This document shows positions 53,065 to 61,860 of a DNA stretch of 64,000 nucleotides, piece by piece. Every line of letters starts with the position of its first letter. Within the stretch, counting starts at the first letter, position 1. The stretch spans positions 1,116,001 to 1,180,000 of the forward strand of contig NZ_CP125652.1 in NCBI RefSeq assembly GCF_030053135.1, written 5' to 3'. The notes beneath the pieces were generated by a model. The model was not told the DNA's origin and did not search any database. It saw nothing but the letters and a program-made list of their open reading frames with translations. The translations under genes were made by a program, and so were the position numbers. The stretch comes from Rhizobium sp. BT04 (GTDB lineage Bacteria > Pseudomonadota > Alphaproteobacteria > Rhizobiales > Rhizobiaceae).

Positions 53065-54021
53065 TCATGAGCGCGCCATCGGCAGCAAGATCTTCTGCTC
53101 GATCCGGCCCGCCACCGAAAACACCAGGATCTCCGTCTCCCTGCCGATCCGGCTGCCATCCATCAATCGGACGATATCATCGACGCCGCCGACCGGGCTG
53201 CCGTCGATGGCGAGGATGTAGTCGCCCTCTTGCAGCCCGCCCTTTGCCGCCGGCCCCTCCGGTTCGACACGCCGGATGCGGACGGAGGTCGTCTGCACCG
53301 TGCCCGCGGCAAGCGCCACCCGGCGCGGCAGCACGATGGTGTCGCCTGATATGCCGATGAAGGCGCGCCGCACCTGCCCATAACGGAGAATTTCCGAAAC
53401 CACGAAATTGGCCGTGTTCGACGCCACGGCAAAAGCGATGCTCTGCGCGCCCTGGATGACGGCGGTATTGACGCCGATGACTTCGCCGCTCGAAGACACC
53501 AGCGGCCCGCCCGAATTGCCGGGATTGAGCGCCGCATCGGTCTGGATGACATCGTCCATCAGCCGGCCGCTGGCCGCCCGCATCGACCGGCCGAGCGCCG
53601 AGACGATGCCGGCGGTAACCGTCCATTCGAAGCCGAGCGGGTTTCCGATCGCGATGGCGATATGGCCCCGGCGCAAGCGCTGGGAATCTCCGAGCTTCGC
53701 CCAGGCGCCGGTGCTGGTATTGGCGCAAATGAGGGCAATATCGGTATCCACATCGCGGCCGAGCACCCGACCCTCGGTGACGAAGCCATCGGGCGTGGTG
53801 ATGCGAACGGCCTTGGCGTCGTCGACGACGTGGCTGTTGGTGATGATCAGGCCGTCAGGCGAAATGGCGAAGCCCGAACCGTGCCCCTGCCGGCCACCCG
53901 CCCTCTCGATCCGGCTGACCGCCGGCCCGACGATATCGACTGCTGCTGCGATCGATTGCGAATAGGCATCGATCAGCGCCCCGTCATTCTGGGGCGCGAT
54001 GTCCTTGTCCATGTAACCCAT
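53065..54021 (-). CDS. HtrA-like trypsin-type serine protease with PDZ domain, no signal peptide
   Basis: A 318-residue S1C protease. The triad is His in TNSHVVDDAK, Asp in DTDIALICAN and Ser in ALNPGNSGGPLVS. One C-terminal PDZ domain follows (GPAAKGGLQEGDYILAIDG). DegP-type proteases usually have a signal peptide; here the N-terminus is polar (MGYMDKDIAPQNDG), so the enzyme may be cytoplasmic. A downstream ATG at 54012 is possible. GAGGA lies before 54021. Confidence 0.9.
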   Translation of the reverse strand: MGYMDKDIAPQNDGALIDAYSQSIAAAVDIVGPAVSRIERAGGRQGHGSGFAISPDGLIITNSHVVDDAKAVRITTPDGFVTEGRVLGRDVDTDIALICANTSTGAWAKLGDSQRLRRGHIAIAIGNPLGFEWTVTAGIVSALGRSMRAASGRLMDDVIQTDAALNPGNSGGPLVSSSGEVIGVNTAVIQGAQSIAFAVASNTANFVVSEILRYGQVRRAFIGISGDTIVLPRRVALAAGTVQTTSVRIRRVEPEGPAAKGGLQEGDYILAIDGSPVGGVDDIVRLMDGSRIGRETEILVFSVAGRIEQKILLPMARS

Positions 54022-54520
54022 TGTTTGATCCTCAGGCGGCAGTAACGGCCGTTCCGCCGCCGGCGAAGCGGTCGCGGTTGCGACGGTTCGCCATTGTGCT
54101 GTTGTGTAAGGATTAGATGGTTGGGCGTCGATCCGCGTTCAAGTGAGCGCCGGCGGCGGGCCTGCAATGCGGCATCCTCCAACGTCCCCCATCCCGCGCG
54201 CTGCCCGCAGGCGAAGCCTCGAGGGACATGCCGCAGCGCCGCTTCGCGCATATCGCCTCTGACAGCCGAGGACCCGCCTCGCCCTTCGAGGCTCCGGCCC
54301 TTGGCCTGCGCACCTCAGGGGGAGGCTCTGTTGAGCGAAGAATCCCCTGGCCTAGACAAAATTCTGTTGTCAATTGAATATAAAGAATAGCTTGATGATA
54401 ACATCAGCATATACCAACCTGACCGTGCGCAACCGTGCCCATGGCCTTGTCAATTTTGCCGGCAACGGCGCAAATTCACCCCGCCTTCATCCAATCCAAC
54501 CCAACCAAGGGAATCAAAAG
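54022..54520. other. Intergenic region with repeats and a candidate operator
   Basis: 499 bases between divergent genes. 54285-54320 is a copy of the dispersed GC-rich repeat (TTCGAGGCTCCGGCCC ... GCACCTCAGG). The palindrome TGATGATAACATCA (54393-54406) and the A/T-rich stretch around 54350-54390 may hold the promoter and operator of the downstream hydrolase. No gene seen. Confidence 0.55.
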
Positions 54521-55357
54521 ATGAGCACAGTCACCACCAAGGACGGCGTCGAGATCTTCTACAAGGATTGGGGGCCGAAGACCGCCCAGCCGATCATGTT
54601 CCATCACGGCTGGCCGCTCTGCTCCGATGATTGGGACGCCCAGATGCTGTTCTTCCTCGATAAGGGCTACCGCGTCGTCGCCCATGACCGGCGCGGCCAC
54701 GGCCGCTCCACCCAGGTGGGCGACGGTCACGACATGGATCATTACGCCGCCGATGCCGCGGCTGTCGTCGAACATCTCGATCTCAGGAACACCGTCCATA
54801 TCGGCCACTCCACCGGCGGCGGCGAGGCGACCCATTATGTCGCCCGCCATGGCCAGCCGCAGGGCCGCGTCGCCAAGCTCGTCATCATCGGCGCCGTGCC
54901 GCCCATCATGGTGAAAACGGATGCCAATCCCGGCGGCCTGCCGATCGAGGTCTTCGACGACCTGCGCCGGCAGCTCGCCGCCAACCGCTCGCAATTCTAC
55001 CGCGACCTGCCGGCCGGCCCGTTCTACAGCTTCAACCGGCCGGGCGCGAAAGTGTCGGAGCCTATCATCAACAATTGGTGGCGCCAGGGCATGATCGGCG
55101 GCGCCAAGGCGCATTACGACGGCATCAAGGCCTTTTCGGAAACCGACTTCACTGAAGATCTCAAGATCATCACCGTGCCGACCTTCGTCATGCACGGCGA
55201 CGACGACCAGATCGTGCCGATCGCCGACTCCGCCCTGCTCTCGTCCAAGCTGCTGCAGAACGCGACACTGAAGGTCTACGATAAATTTCCGCACGGCATG
55301 TGCACCACGCATGCCGACATCATCAATCCCGACATCCTCGCCTTCATCAAGGGCTGA
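54521..55357 (+). CDS. Alpha/beta hydrolase, non-heme haloperoxidase/arylesterase-like
   Basis: A 278-residue hydrolase. The triad is Ser97 in HIGHSTGGGEATHY, Asp in MHGDDDQIVPI and His in KFPHGMCTTHAD. HHGWPLCSDDWD gives the oxyanion loop. This is the cofactor-free chloroperoxidase-like group, which has esterase and perhydrolase activity. ATG 54521 has AAGGGAA upstream; a 49-codon upstream extension lacks features. It is exported by no visible signal, so cytoplasmic. Confidence 0.92.
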   Translation: MSTVTTKDGVEIFYKDWGPKTAQPIMFHHGWPLCSDDWDAQMLFFLDKGYRVVAHDRRGHGRSTQVGDGHDMDHYAADAAAVVEHLDLRNTVHIGHSTGGGEATHYVARHGQPQGRVAKLVIIGAVPPIMVKTDANPGGLPIEVFDDLRRQLAANRSQFYRDLPAGPFYSFNRPGAKVSEPIINNWWRQGMIGGAKAHYDGIKAFSETDFTEDLKIITVPTFVMHGDDDQIVPIADSALLSSKLLQNATLKVYDKFPHGMCTTHADIINPDILAFIKG

Positions 55358-55490
55358 TCCGTGATGTCACCGGGCGCCGACGAGGGCGCCCGGCGGCCAC
55401 GATGGCTTTGATACGGGCCACGTCGATCGATTGACGGCTAGTTACGCATTTTCCCATGAAACCGTTTTCGCCGATTTGCGTTTAGCGGCC

Positions 55491-55667
55491 ATGACAAGAG
55501 AACGTGAACCCTCATCAAAGGCTTATCGGCAGGATCGCTTCGAAAACACCGAGCGAGCCGCCAAGGAAACCATCGAGGCGGAGCAGAGGGCTCGCCGGGA
55601 GAAAACCAAGCGGCTGAAGGAGCTGCGCCTGTCGCAGCAGAGCGGCAAGGATCCCGCAACCAAGTAG
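55491..55667 (+). CDS. Small highly charged hypothetical protein
   Basis: A 58-residue soluble protein, rich in Lys, Arg and Glu and predicted wholly helical (ENTERAAKETIEAEQRARRE). It has no membrane segment. The chosen ATG at 55491 lacks a clear ribosome site; an upstream TTG at 55431 is also in frame. Not recognised. Similar short charged proteins are common in rhizobia. Confidence 0.5.
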   Translation: MTREREPSSKAYRQDRFENTERAAKETIEAEQRARREKTKRLKELRLSQQSGKDPATK

Positions 55668-55854
55668 ATCTCCCCCCCTGTCGCGCCGATGCGCCCATGG
55701 ATCTGATACTCATGCCGCCCCCCTTGTCGGCATCTTTCCGTGCGTCACGAATTGTTTTTGTATTTCAGACCTTCGCCCGTCTTGCAGAGCCAAGATCGCG
55801 AAATTATCTTTTTTTTCGATAGCGATTCACGGCATCGAAAAGGGGCAGATCGCG

Positions 55855-56064
55855 ATGTCAGACAAGCTGTTCAGTACGCGTGACGAACCGCTCGCATCCG
55901 AAGACCTCGATGTGTGCAGGCGTGTCCACGAAGCCCTCTGCAACGGGCTCAATATCGACAGATCAGGCGCGGAAGCCGACCGCCTCGGCGCTCTCATTAT
56001 CGAGCTTTACCGGCAAGGTGTGCATGACGAGAACCAGCTTCGATTGCTAGCCGGCGGAAGATGA
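55855..56064 (+). CDS. Small conserved hypothetical protein
   Basis: A 69-residue soluble, mostly helical protein (EDLDVCRRVHEALCNGLN; ADRLGALIIELYRQGVHDE). AAAAGGGG stands eight bases before the ATG. It is preceded by an A/T-rich region near 55740-55820, probably its promoter. Function unknown, but the fit of start, ribosome site and composition supports a real gene. Confidence 0.65.
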   Translation: MSDKLFSTRDEPLASEDLDVCRRVHEALCNGLNIDRSGAEADRLGALIIELYRQGVHDENQLRLLAGGR

Positions 56065-56273
56065 GGCTGATAAGCGCCGTCCGCTGACGCGCAAATTCAG
56101 CATTTGCTCCAGTCTGGCAGGGACGCGCCTCTGCATCGACCGGCGACGGCCAAGCGCCGCCTTAGCCCATGCGTTAGCATATACGCACATACATCGACCC
56201 TCCCATCCCTAATGAACCTATTGCGTTTCCCTGCGTTATCCCTCCGATACATCCGTTGACCCAGGTGAGTGAA

Positions 56274-56762
56274 ATGAACAGATTCGCCATTATTGCTCTG
56301 TCGATAGCGACGGCCTTCTCCGGAATGCCGGCCTCGGCAGGTCCAGCTTTCGTGCCGAGCCCGGTACAATCGGGGCAGCCGTCGTCTCAAAATACCGATG
56401 CCCGTATCATCACCGTCGGCTGCAATAACTTCACGAACTGCCCGGGTCAGTTCGGGAACGATGATCGCAGGTGGTATCGCCACCGCCACCACTATCGCGA
56501 TCGGGACTACTACCGCGACGACCGCTATGGCTGGGATCGCCGCTACGATCGCCGATATCGACATCATGACAATACCGGCGCCATCATCGGCGGCTTGGCG
56601 GCCGGTGCCCTCATCGGCGGCATCATCGCTTCGCAACCGCGCGCCTATTCGGCACGTGGCTACAGCTCGCACGCAGACTATTGCTACAGCCGCTACCGGT
56701 CCTACCGCGCTTATGACAACACTTACCAGCCGAACTACGGCCCGCGCCGCCAGTGCCGCTAG
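56274..56762 (+). CDS. BA14K family exported protein
   Basis: A 162-residue protein with a Sec signal (FAIIALSIATAFSGMPASA). A Tyr/Arg/His/Asp-rich low-complexity middle (RYRHHDNTG) leads to a hydrophobic glycine-rich segment (IIGGLAAGALIGGIIAS) and the BA14K C-terminal motif HADYCYSRYRSYRAYDNTYQ. BA14K proteins are alphaproteobacterial envelope proteins, lectin-like in Brucella. The ATG at 56274 follows GGTGAGTGA. Confidence 0.87.
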   Translation: MNRFAIIALSIATAFSGMPASAGPAFVPSPVQSGQPSSQNTDARIITVGCNNFTNCPGQFGNDDRRWYRHRHHYRDRDYYRDDRYGWDRRYDRRYRHHDNTGAIIGGLAAGALIGGIIASQPRAYSARGYSSHADYCYSRYRSYRAYDNTYQPNYGPRRQCR

Positions 56763-56763
56763 A

Positions 56764-56827
56764 GCAATTTCAGGAAAAGTGCGAAGCGGTTTTCCGTCCG
56801 GAATTGCGTAAAAACAAAAGGATAGAG
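56764..56827. repeat. Dispersed intergenic repeat, copy 2
   Basis: Reads GCAATTTCAGGAAAAGTGCG then AAGCGGTTTTCCGTCCGGAATTGCG. The same organisation as 28884-28946, and an inverted core shared with 38223-38270. It begins two bases after the BA14K stop codon. Confidence 0.8.
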
Positions 56828-56881
56828 CGGTTCTGCGCTGCCGTTATAAGCTGAACCGCAGCCCGGTCCATCCATCAGAGC

Positions 56882-56910
56882 AAGCCCCGCATGAAGACGC
56901 GGGGCTTTTT
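56882..56910 (+). terminator. Rho-independent terminator
   Basis: AAGCCCCGC / GCGGGGCTT stem (56882-56890, 56899-56907) with an 8-base loop and a T-run. It lies downstream of the BA14K gene and the repeat copy 2. Confidence 0.85.
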
Positions 56911-57009
56911 GATGGCCGAAGGCCCCTTGCACGGCTTCCAATCGTCGGCCGGTCATGCTTGCCTGCGCGGCCAAGATTGTTGGTTAGGCGACACGAACCT
57001 AGGTGCGAA

Positions 57010-57600
57010 ATGACATCTGGAAATACAGCAAAGCCCGCCGGCCGCGTCGTCCTGCTGCCGCCAGATCAGGAAAACCTGTCGGGCTTCGAAGCGGCGCTCG
57101 CCGCCGGCTGGTCTCTCGATCCGCGCCGCGCCGGCGACGCGGCCTATAACCGCGGCGAGCTTCAACGGCTGCGCCAGGACAGATCGAGGTTTCTCGACGA
57201 TCTCATTGCGGATGGCAGGCGGCGCACCGGATCGGGACCGCCGCCGCTGACCACCCGTCTGTTCTGGATCTCAGACGGCGAATTCTGCGGCAGCATCAGC
57301 CTGCGTTTTCAAGCAGGCACCGAGGCGCTGCCGCCCAACGTGTCAGGCCATGTGGGTTATTCCGTCGTGCCGTGGAAACAGCGCAATGGCCACGCGACGA
57401 CGGCCCTCGCTCTTCTGCTGGCCGTGGCGGCAAAGGAAGGCCTCAACCGTCTCACCATCCTCTGCAACGAGGACAACGACGCCTCGCGGCGCGTGATCGA
57501 GCGCAATGGCGGTGAATTGTTCATGCGCGGCCCGCATTCCTCCGACAGGCCCGATCAGATCAAACTGTATTTCTGGCTGAAGCCCGGAACCGCCGGCTGA
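57010..57600 (+). CDS. GNAT family N-acetyltransferase
   Basis: A 196-residue acetyltransferase of the RimJ/RimL-like type. Strand GHVGYSVVPWKQRNGHATTA forms the acetyl-CoA loop, and LTILCNEDNDASRRVIERNG is the next motif (N-x-x-S at the C-terminal helix). The first ~80 residues are a less conserved N-terminal extension. ATG 57010 is chosen; earlier in-frame ATG lacks support. Substrate unknown. Confidence 0.85.
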   Translation: MTSGNTAKPAGRVVLLPPDQENLSGFEAALAAGWSLDPRRAGDAAYNRGELQRLRQDRSRFLDDLIADGRRRTGSGPPPLTTRLFWISDGEFCGSISLRFQAGTEALPPNVSGHVGYSVVPWKQRNGHATTALALLLAVAAKEGLNRLTILCNEDNDASRRVIERNGGELFMRGPHSSDRPDQIKLYFWLKPGTAG

Positions 57601-57767
57601 CGTGAAACCCGCGACGAATTTCCAGACGGACGGAGCGCACCGCAAGCGGCCACGCCGTCGAAGATCTAAATCTCGATCTCTTCAGGCGCAACGGCGCGCA
57701 CGGCCCGCAGCATTGATGTATTGGTGGAATTGCGCCGGGCGCTGCCGGATATTCCGAGAATCTTCAT
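57600..57767 (-). pseudogene. Remnant of an NAD(P)H-dependent FMN reductase gene
   Basis: From ATG 57767, the minus strand encodes MKILGISGSARRNSTNTSML followed by ending residues APEEIEI, the unmistakable N-terminus of a flavodoxin-like FMN reductase. A TAG follows at 57666. The same frame continues with IFDGVAACGAL, which matches the next family segment, before a stop near 57600. The remaining ~140 residues of the family are absent. It is a truncated gene with a premature stop. Confidence 0.75.
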
Positions 57768-57941
57768 GTCCCCAACAGGAATCGATTGATCATGGCTGTC
57801 AACGCAAAGGCTACAGCGCCTGCAGGACTCTGAATTGCTCAATTGAGTCACGGCCAAAAGCGACTTTTGCTTGCACTGTCTTCGCCCCGCGTTAGCCTGA
57901 GTTCCCAATCCTCGCAGCTGCCGAATCGGCGGGAAACACAC

Positions 57942-58961
57942 ATGACGGCTTTGATCGAGGCACGGGGCGTCAGCAAACGCTTCCGGCAGCACAAGAGATT
58001 TCCGGGCCTGCTCGGCGCCCTGAAGACGTTGGTGACCAACGAATACACCGAAGTTGTGGCGGTTTCCGACATTGGTTTCGACATCACGGCAGGCGAAGCC
58101 GTTGGTTATCTCGGCCCCAATGGCGCCGGCAAATCGACGATGATCAAAATGATGACCGGCATCCTGGTGCCGAGCGCCGGCACGCTCTCGGTGCTCGGGC
58201 GCACGCCGCATCTCAAGCGGATGGACAATGCGCGGGAGATCGGCGTCGTTTTCGGCCAGCGCAGCCAGCTGTGGTGGGATCTGCCGCTGGTTGACAGTTT
58301 TACCTTGCACCAGCGCATCTACGACATCCCCGTCGCGCGTTATGCGGATAATCTTCGGCGCTTCAGCGAGCTGCTGGATCTCTCGCCCTTTCTCGACCGC
58401 GCGGTGCGCCAGCTCAGCCTCGGCCAGCGCATGCGCGCCGAGATCGTCATGTCGCTGCTGCACGACCCCAAGATCCTCTTTCTCGACGAACCCACAATCG
58501 GGCTCGACGTGGTCGCCAAGGATGCGGTGCGGCGCTCCCTCGCCGAGATCAACCGCGAGCGCGGCGTCACCATCATTCTCACCACCCATGACCTTCAGGA
58601 CATCGAAACCATCTGCCCGCGGCTGATCATGGTCGATCATAGCAGGCTCATCTTCGACGGCGAGTTGAGGAGCCTGCGCACGGCCCTGGGCTCTGCCCGG
58701 CGGCTGACGCTCGAATTTGCCAGCGACCCTGGACCGCTGCCCTTGCGCACCGCGGCCCTCGTCAGCGACGAGGGCTTGCGCAAGAACTATCTTGTCGAGC
58801 GGGAAGACATTTCGCTGGTCGCAATCCTGCAGGAGGTCGGCAGCGGGCGCAGCCTCAAGGACGTGGCGTTGCATGAGCCCGACATCGAAGAGGTCATCCG
58901 CACCTTCTACCAGCGCCGCAACGCCGACCAGCGTAGCAATCTCAAGGCCCTGGCATCATGA
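57942..58961 (+). CDS. ABC-2 exporter ATP-binding protein
   Basis: A 339-residue ATPase. Walker A is LGPNGAGKSTMIKMMTG, signature RQLSLGQRMRAEI, Walker B LFLDEPTIGLD and the switch His in TTHDLQDIE. After the NBD a ~90-residue C-terminal domain is present. It drives the two following permeases. The type resembles DUF990-linked exporters (annotated as antibiotic or membrane-stress export). ATG 57942 is chosen over the upstream extension. It overlaps the first permease by four bases. Confidence 0.93.
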   Translation: MTALIEARGVSKRFRQHKRFPGLLGALKTLVTNEYTEVVAVSDIGFDITAGEAVGYLGPNGAGKSTMIKMMTGILVPSAGTLSVLGRTPHLKRMDNAREIGVVFGQRSQLWWDLPLVDSFTLHQRIYDIPVARYADNLRRFSELLDLSPFLDRAVRQLSLGQRMRAEIVMSLLHDPKILFLDEPTIGLDVVAKDAVRRSLAEINRERGVTIILTTHDLQDIETICPRLIMVDHSRLIFDGELRSLRTALGSARRLTLEFASDPGPLPLRTAALVSDEGLRKNYLVEREDISLVAILQEVGSGRSLKDVALHEPDIEEVIRTFYQRRNADQRSNLKALAS

Positions 58962-59758
58962 GCGCCTATTTCGCCTTCGCGCGCAGTTCCTTCCATTCGC
59001 AACTCGCCTACCGCAACGAAGTATGGGCCAATATCTTCGGCAAACTCGTGCAGGTCTTTGCGCGTGTCGCCATCTGGCAGGCGGCCTATGCCGGCGTCGG
59101 CGCAATCGTGGTCGACGGGGTCTCCCTGCAGCAGATGGTCACCTATGCCCTGCTGGGCGGCGCCGTGATGGGCGCAACCCGCCCCGAAAGGATCATCGGC
59201 GAGATCGGCCGGTCGCTCAAAACCGGCGATGTCGCGATCTGGCTGCTCAAGCCCTTGTCCTATCCGCTCTACCTCTTCGCCAACGAATGCGGCAGCTTTG
59301 GTTATCGCCTGATGACCCAGGTCATTCCGACCGTCGCCTTCACCGCGTTGTTTTACGGCATGCTGCCGCCGGCAAGCCTGTTCGATGGCCTGATGTTCAT
59401 CGCCTTCTGGGCGCTGTCCTTTACGCTGCTGTTCCTGATGTCGGCGTTTTTGGGCCTCATCGCCTTCTGGCTGATGACGAGCTTCTCGCTCGACTGGATC
59501 CTGGGCGCCCTGCTGCAATTATTCTCGGGCCTGCTGGTGCCTTTCTGGTTCTTCCCCGAACCGCTGGCCACGATTGCCCGCCATCTGCCCTTTGCCTGGA
59601 TCGTCTATTACCCCAATGCCGTCTATCTCGGCAGGCTTTCCACGGCCGAGATCGGGCTTCATCTCGGCCTGGGGCTCGGCTGGGCCGCCTTGTTCCTTGC
59701 CGGGTTCCTCTGGCTGTGGCGCTGCGCCTCCGGCCGCATCACCGTGCAGGGAGGTTGA
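58958..59758 (+). CDS. ABC-2 transporter permease (DUF990-like)
   Basis: A 266-residue inner-membrane protein with about six spans. It starts MSAYFAFARSSFHSQLAYRN and ends with a conserved hydrophobic C-terminus. The pattern LLKPLSYPLYLFANECG is typical of the DUF990 ABC-2 permease group. It overlaps the ATPase gene (ATGA) and is followed after two bases by a paralogous permease. The substrate is unknown. Confidence 0.88.
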   Translation: MSAYFAFARSSFHSQLAYRNEVWANIFGKLVQVFARVAIWQAAYAGVGAIVVDGVSLQQMVTYALLGGAVMGATRPERIIGEIGRSLKTGDVAIWLLKPLSYPLYLFANECGSFGYRLMTQVIPTVAFTALFYGMLPPASLFDGLMFIAFWALSFTLLFLMSAFLGLIAFWLMTSFSLDWILGALLQLFSGLLVPFWFFPEPLATIARHLPFAWIVYYPNAVYLGRLSTAEIGLHLGLGLGWAALFLAGFLWLWRCASGRITVQGG

Positions 59759-59760
59759 TC

Positions 59761-60564
59761 ATGCTCATGCATCACCTGCGTGTCCTGCCGCTGCTGGTGC
59801 GGATGCACGTCCGCTCCAAGATGGAATATCGCGGCGCTTTCTGGCTCGACCGTTTTGCGCAGATCCTCTCCTATGGCAGCGTCTTCGCCACCATCGGCAT
59901 CCTGCTTGCCCGCTTCGACTCGCTCGGCGGCTGGACCTGGCCGGAGCTTGCGCTGCTGTTCAGCTTCCAGCTGCTGGCTTATTCGCTCGGCGCTGCGATG
60001 AGCTTCGTGCAATTGCGCGAGCTTGAAGAACTGGTGCGGCTCGGGACTTACGACACGTTGCTGGTCAAGCCTTTCAGCCCTTGGGCCTATCTGGTCTTTT
60101 CCGGCCTCAATATCGGCTATGCCGGCCACATCATCCTCGCCGTGGCGCTGATGATGTGGGCGGTTCTGTCCGTCGACTTCGTTTGGTCGGTCTGGTCCAC
60201 GTCATTCTTCATTGCAGCACTTATCAGCGCGACACTGCTGACGGGTGCGCTCATCACCATGATCGGCGCCACCGCGCTGATCTGGGTGCGGTCCAACCAC
60301 TTGTTCTCGATCTTCTTCGGCTTTTGGGAATTGAACCGCTACCCGCTCAATATTTTCCCTGGCGGCATACAGCTCATCCTCATAACCGCAGTCCCGCTGG
60401 CGCTGACCAGTTCCGTTCCCGTCGGCGCCCTGCTCGGCAAGCCTATCCCGATCCTCGGGAGCTGGGCCGGGCCGGTGTCTCTTGTCGCCGGGCCGATCTG
60501 GGTGTTGCTGGCAATCGCTCACTGGCGATACGCCACCGGCAAATATCAGGGCGCCGGCGGCTGA
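59761..60564 (+). CDS. ABC-2 transporter permease (DUF990-like)
   Basis: A 267-residue second permease of the same group: RSKMEYRGAFWLDRFAQI, then LVKPFSPWAYLVFSGLN, with six predicted spans. It should pair with the preceding permease as a heterodimer. Start ATG 59761 lies two bases after the previous stop. The end is convergent with an HxlR gene 15 bases away. Confidence 0.88.
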   Translation: MLMHHLRVLPLLVRMHVRSKMEYRGAFWLDRFAQILSYGSVFATIGILLARFDSLGGWTWPELALLFSFQLLAYSLGAAMSFVQLRELEELVRLGTYDTLLVKPFSPWAYLVFSGLNIGYAGHIILAVALMMWAVLSVDFVWSVWSTSFFIAALISATLLTGALITMIGATALIWVRSNHLFSIFFGFWELNRYPLNIFPGGIQLILITAVPLALTSSVPVGALLGKPIPILGSWAGPVSLVAGPIWVLLAIAHWRYATGKYQGAGG

Positions 60565-60579
60565 TCGGGCCAGCCGGCG

Positions 60580-61101
60580 TCACGGCGCCTGCAACGACAA
60601 TCTCGCGCGGACCTCGAGGAATGCCGCCGTCAGCTTCGCCAGCACCGGTGAGGTGCATGTGCCATTGGCGCCGCCGATCGGATCGACGATATGGATCTGC
60701 CGGAGATCCTCCATGAACTCGTCCCAGAGCGGCGGCCCGCCTTCCTCGAGAAGCTCAGCGCGGATGCTGAGCTCCTCGCTCACCGGCAGATGGCGCCGCC
60801 CCCAGGCGCCGATCATGGCGAAGATGGGCACGAGCTGGATCGCCGGCTCCGTCAGGCTGTAGATTGCTTTCTGGCTGTGGCTCGGATCGTCCCGCTTGCT
60901 GATGAACCCGAGCGAGAGCAGACGCTTCAATCTGGCGGCGAGAATGTTGGAGGCAATTCCCTCCTCCGAATGGGTCAGAAGCTCGCGGAAATGGCGGCGG
61001 TTGCCGAACATGATGTCCCTGATGATGATGAGGCTCCACCGGTCGCCCAGCACTTCCATCGTCAGGTTGATCGGGCAGCCCGACCGCAGTTCGATATCCA
61101 C
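60580..61101 (-). CDS. HxlR-family transcriptional regulator
   Basis: A 173-residue winged-helix regulator. The hallmark is SGCPINLTMEVLGDRWSLII with Cys near residue 8, then NRRHFRELLTHSEEGIASNI and LAARLKRLLSLGFISKR. HxlR proteins sense thiol or electrophile stress through that Cys in several cases. A GTG at 61101 after TAGGAGAG is preferred over the upstream ATG. It diverges from a DHFR-like reductase gene and probably controls it. Confidence 0.85.
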   Translation of the reverse strand: MDIELRSGCPINLTMEVLGDRWSLIIIRDIMFGNRRHFRELLTHSEEGIASNILAARLKRLLSLGFISKRDDPSHSQKAIYSLTEPAIQLVPIFAMIGAWGRRHLPVSEELSIRAELLEEGGPPLWDEFMEDLRQIHIVDPIGGANGTCTSPVLAKLTAAFLEVRARLSLQAP

Positions 61102-61119
61102 GAAACTCTCTCCTATAAA

Positions 61120-61164
61120 AACCAGTTGCAATATAGGATCACTTATGCGACAACGCAACCAGTT
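61120..61164 (-). promoter_or_regulatory. hxlR promoter and repeated operator candidate
   Basis: On the minus strand TTGCGT (61158-61153), 17 bases, TATATT (61135-61130). The octamer AACCAGTT (plus strand) occurs at 61120-61127 and 61157-61164, flanking the promoter, and resembles direct-repeat operators. Confidence 0.5.
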
Positions 61165-61191
61165 TCAAAACGAAACCAGATGGAGGAAAGC

Positions 61192-61833
61192 ATGTCCAAA
61201 GTGCGTGTTGCAGCGTTTTCCCTTTCCGTGGATGGCTTCGGCGCCGGGCCGGAGCAGAGCTTGAACGATCCGCTCGGACAGCGGGGGCCGGAAATGTTCC
61301 AATGGTTCTTCCCCACCCGCACCTTCCGGGCGATGATCGGAAAGGACGACGGCTCTTCAGGTGTCGACGACGATTACGCCGCCCGCGGCATGGCCAATTT
61401 CGGCGCCTTCATCCTCGGACGGAACATGTTCGGCCCCATTCGCGGCGATTGGCCCGACGAGGCCTGGAAGGGCTGGTGGGGGCCGAACCCGCCCTACCAC
61501 GCACCGACCTTTATCCTGACGCATTACCCGCGCGAACCGATCGTGATGGAGGGCGGCACGACGTTCCACTTCGTCACCGGTGGCATCCATGAGGCCCTCG
61601 ACAAGGCGAAAGCGGCCGCAGGCGACAGGGACGTCAAGATCGGCGGCGGCGTCAGCACCGTCCGCCAATATCTGCAGGCCGGTCTGATCGACGAATTGCA
61701 TTTTGCGATCTCGCCCGTCGTGCTCGGCAAGGGCGAAGCAATGTTCACAGGCATCGACTTGCCCGCCCTCGGCTTCCGCGTCGTCGAACATGTCGCAACC
61801 GAACACGCCACGCATATCGTACTGGCGAAATAA
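61192..61833 (+). CDS. Dihydrofolate-reductase-like/RibD C-terminal family protein
   Basis: A 213-residue NADPH-dependent reductase of the RibD_C/DHFR fold. It starts VRVAAFSLSVDGFGAG and carries GAFILGRNMFGPI, EGGTTFHFVTGG and IGGGVSTVRQYLQAGLIDEL, all typical of the family. Its role is unrelated to folate in most paralogues. ATG 61192 follows TGGAGGA. The divergent HxlR regulator next to it is a common arrangement for redox or electrophile response. Confidence 0.88.
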   Translation: MSKVRVAAFSLSVDGFGAGPEQSLNDPLGQRGPEMFQWFFPTRTFRAMIGKDDGSSGVDDDYAARGMANFGAFILGRNMFGPIRGDWPDEAWKGWWGPNPPYHAPTFILTHYPREPIVMEGGTTFHFVTGGIHEALDKAKAAAGDRDVKIGGGVSTVRQYLQAGLIDELHFAISPVVLGKGEAMFTGIDLPALGFRVVEHVATEHATHIVLAK

Positions 61834-61860
61834 CCAGCCGCCGATCGGGATCGGTATGCT

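Noticed and set aside
57666..58874. 402-residue minus-strand ORF
   Set aside because: Mostly antisense to the ABC ATPase; only its last ~34 residues correspond to the FMN-reductase remnant.
58717..60564. 615-residue ORF spanning ATPase end and both permeases
   Set aside because: Only the last 267 residues (from 59761) are a real permease; the rest is out-of-frame reading of the ATPase and first permease.
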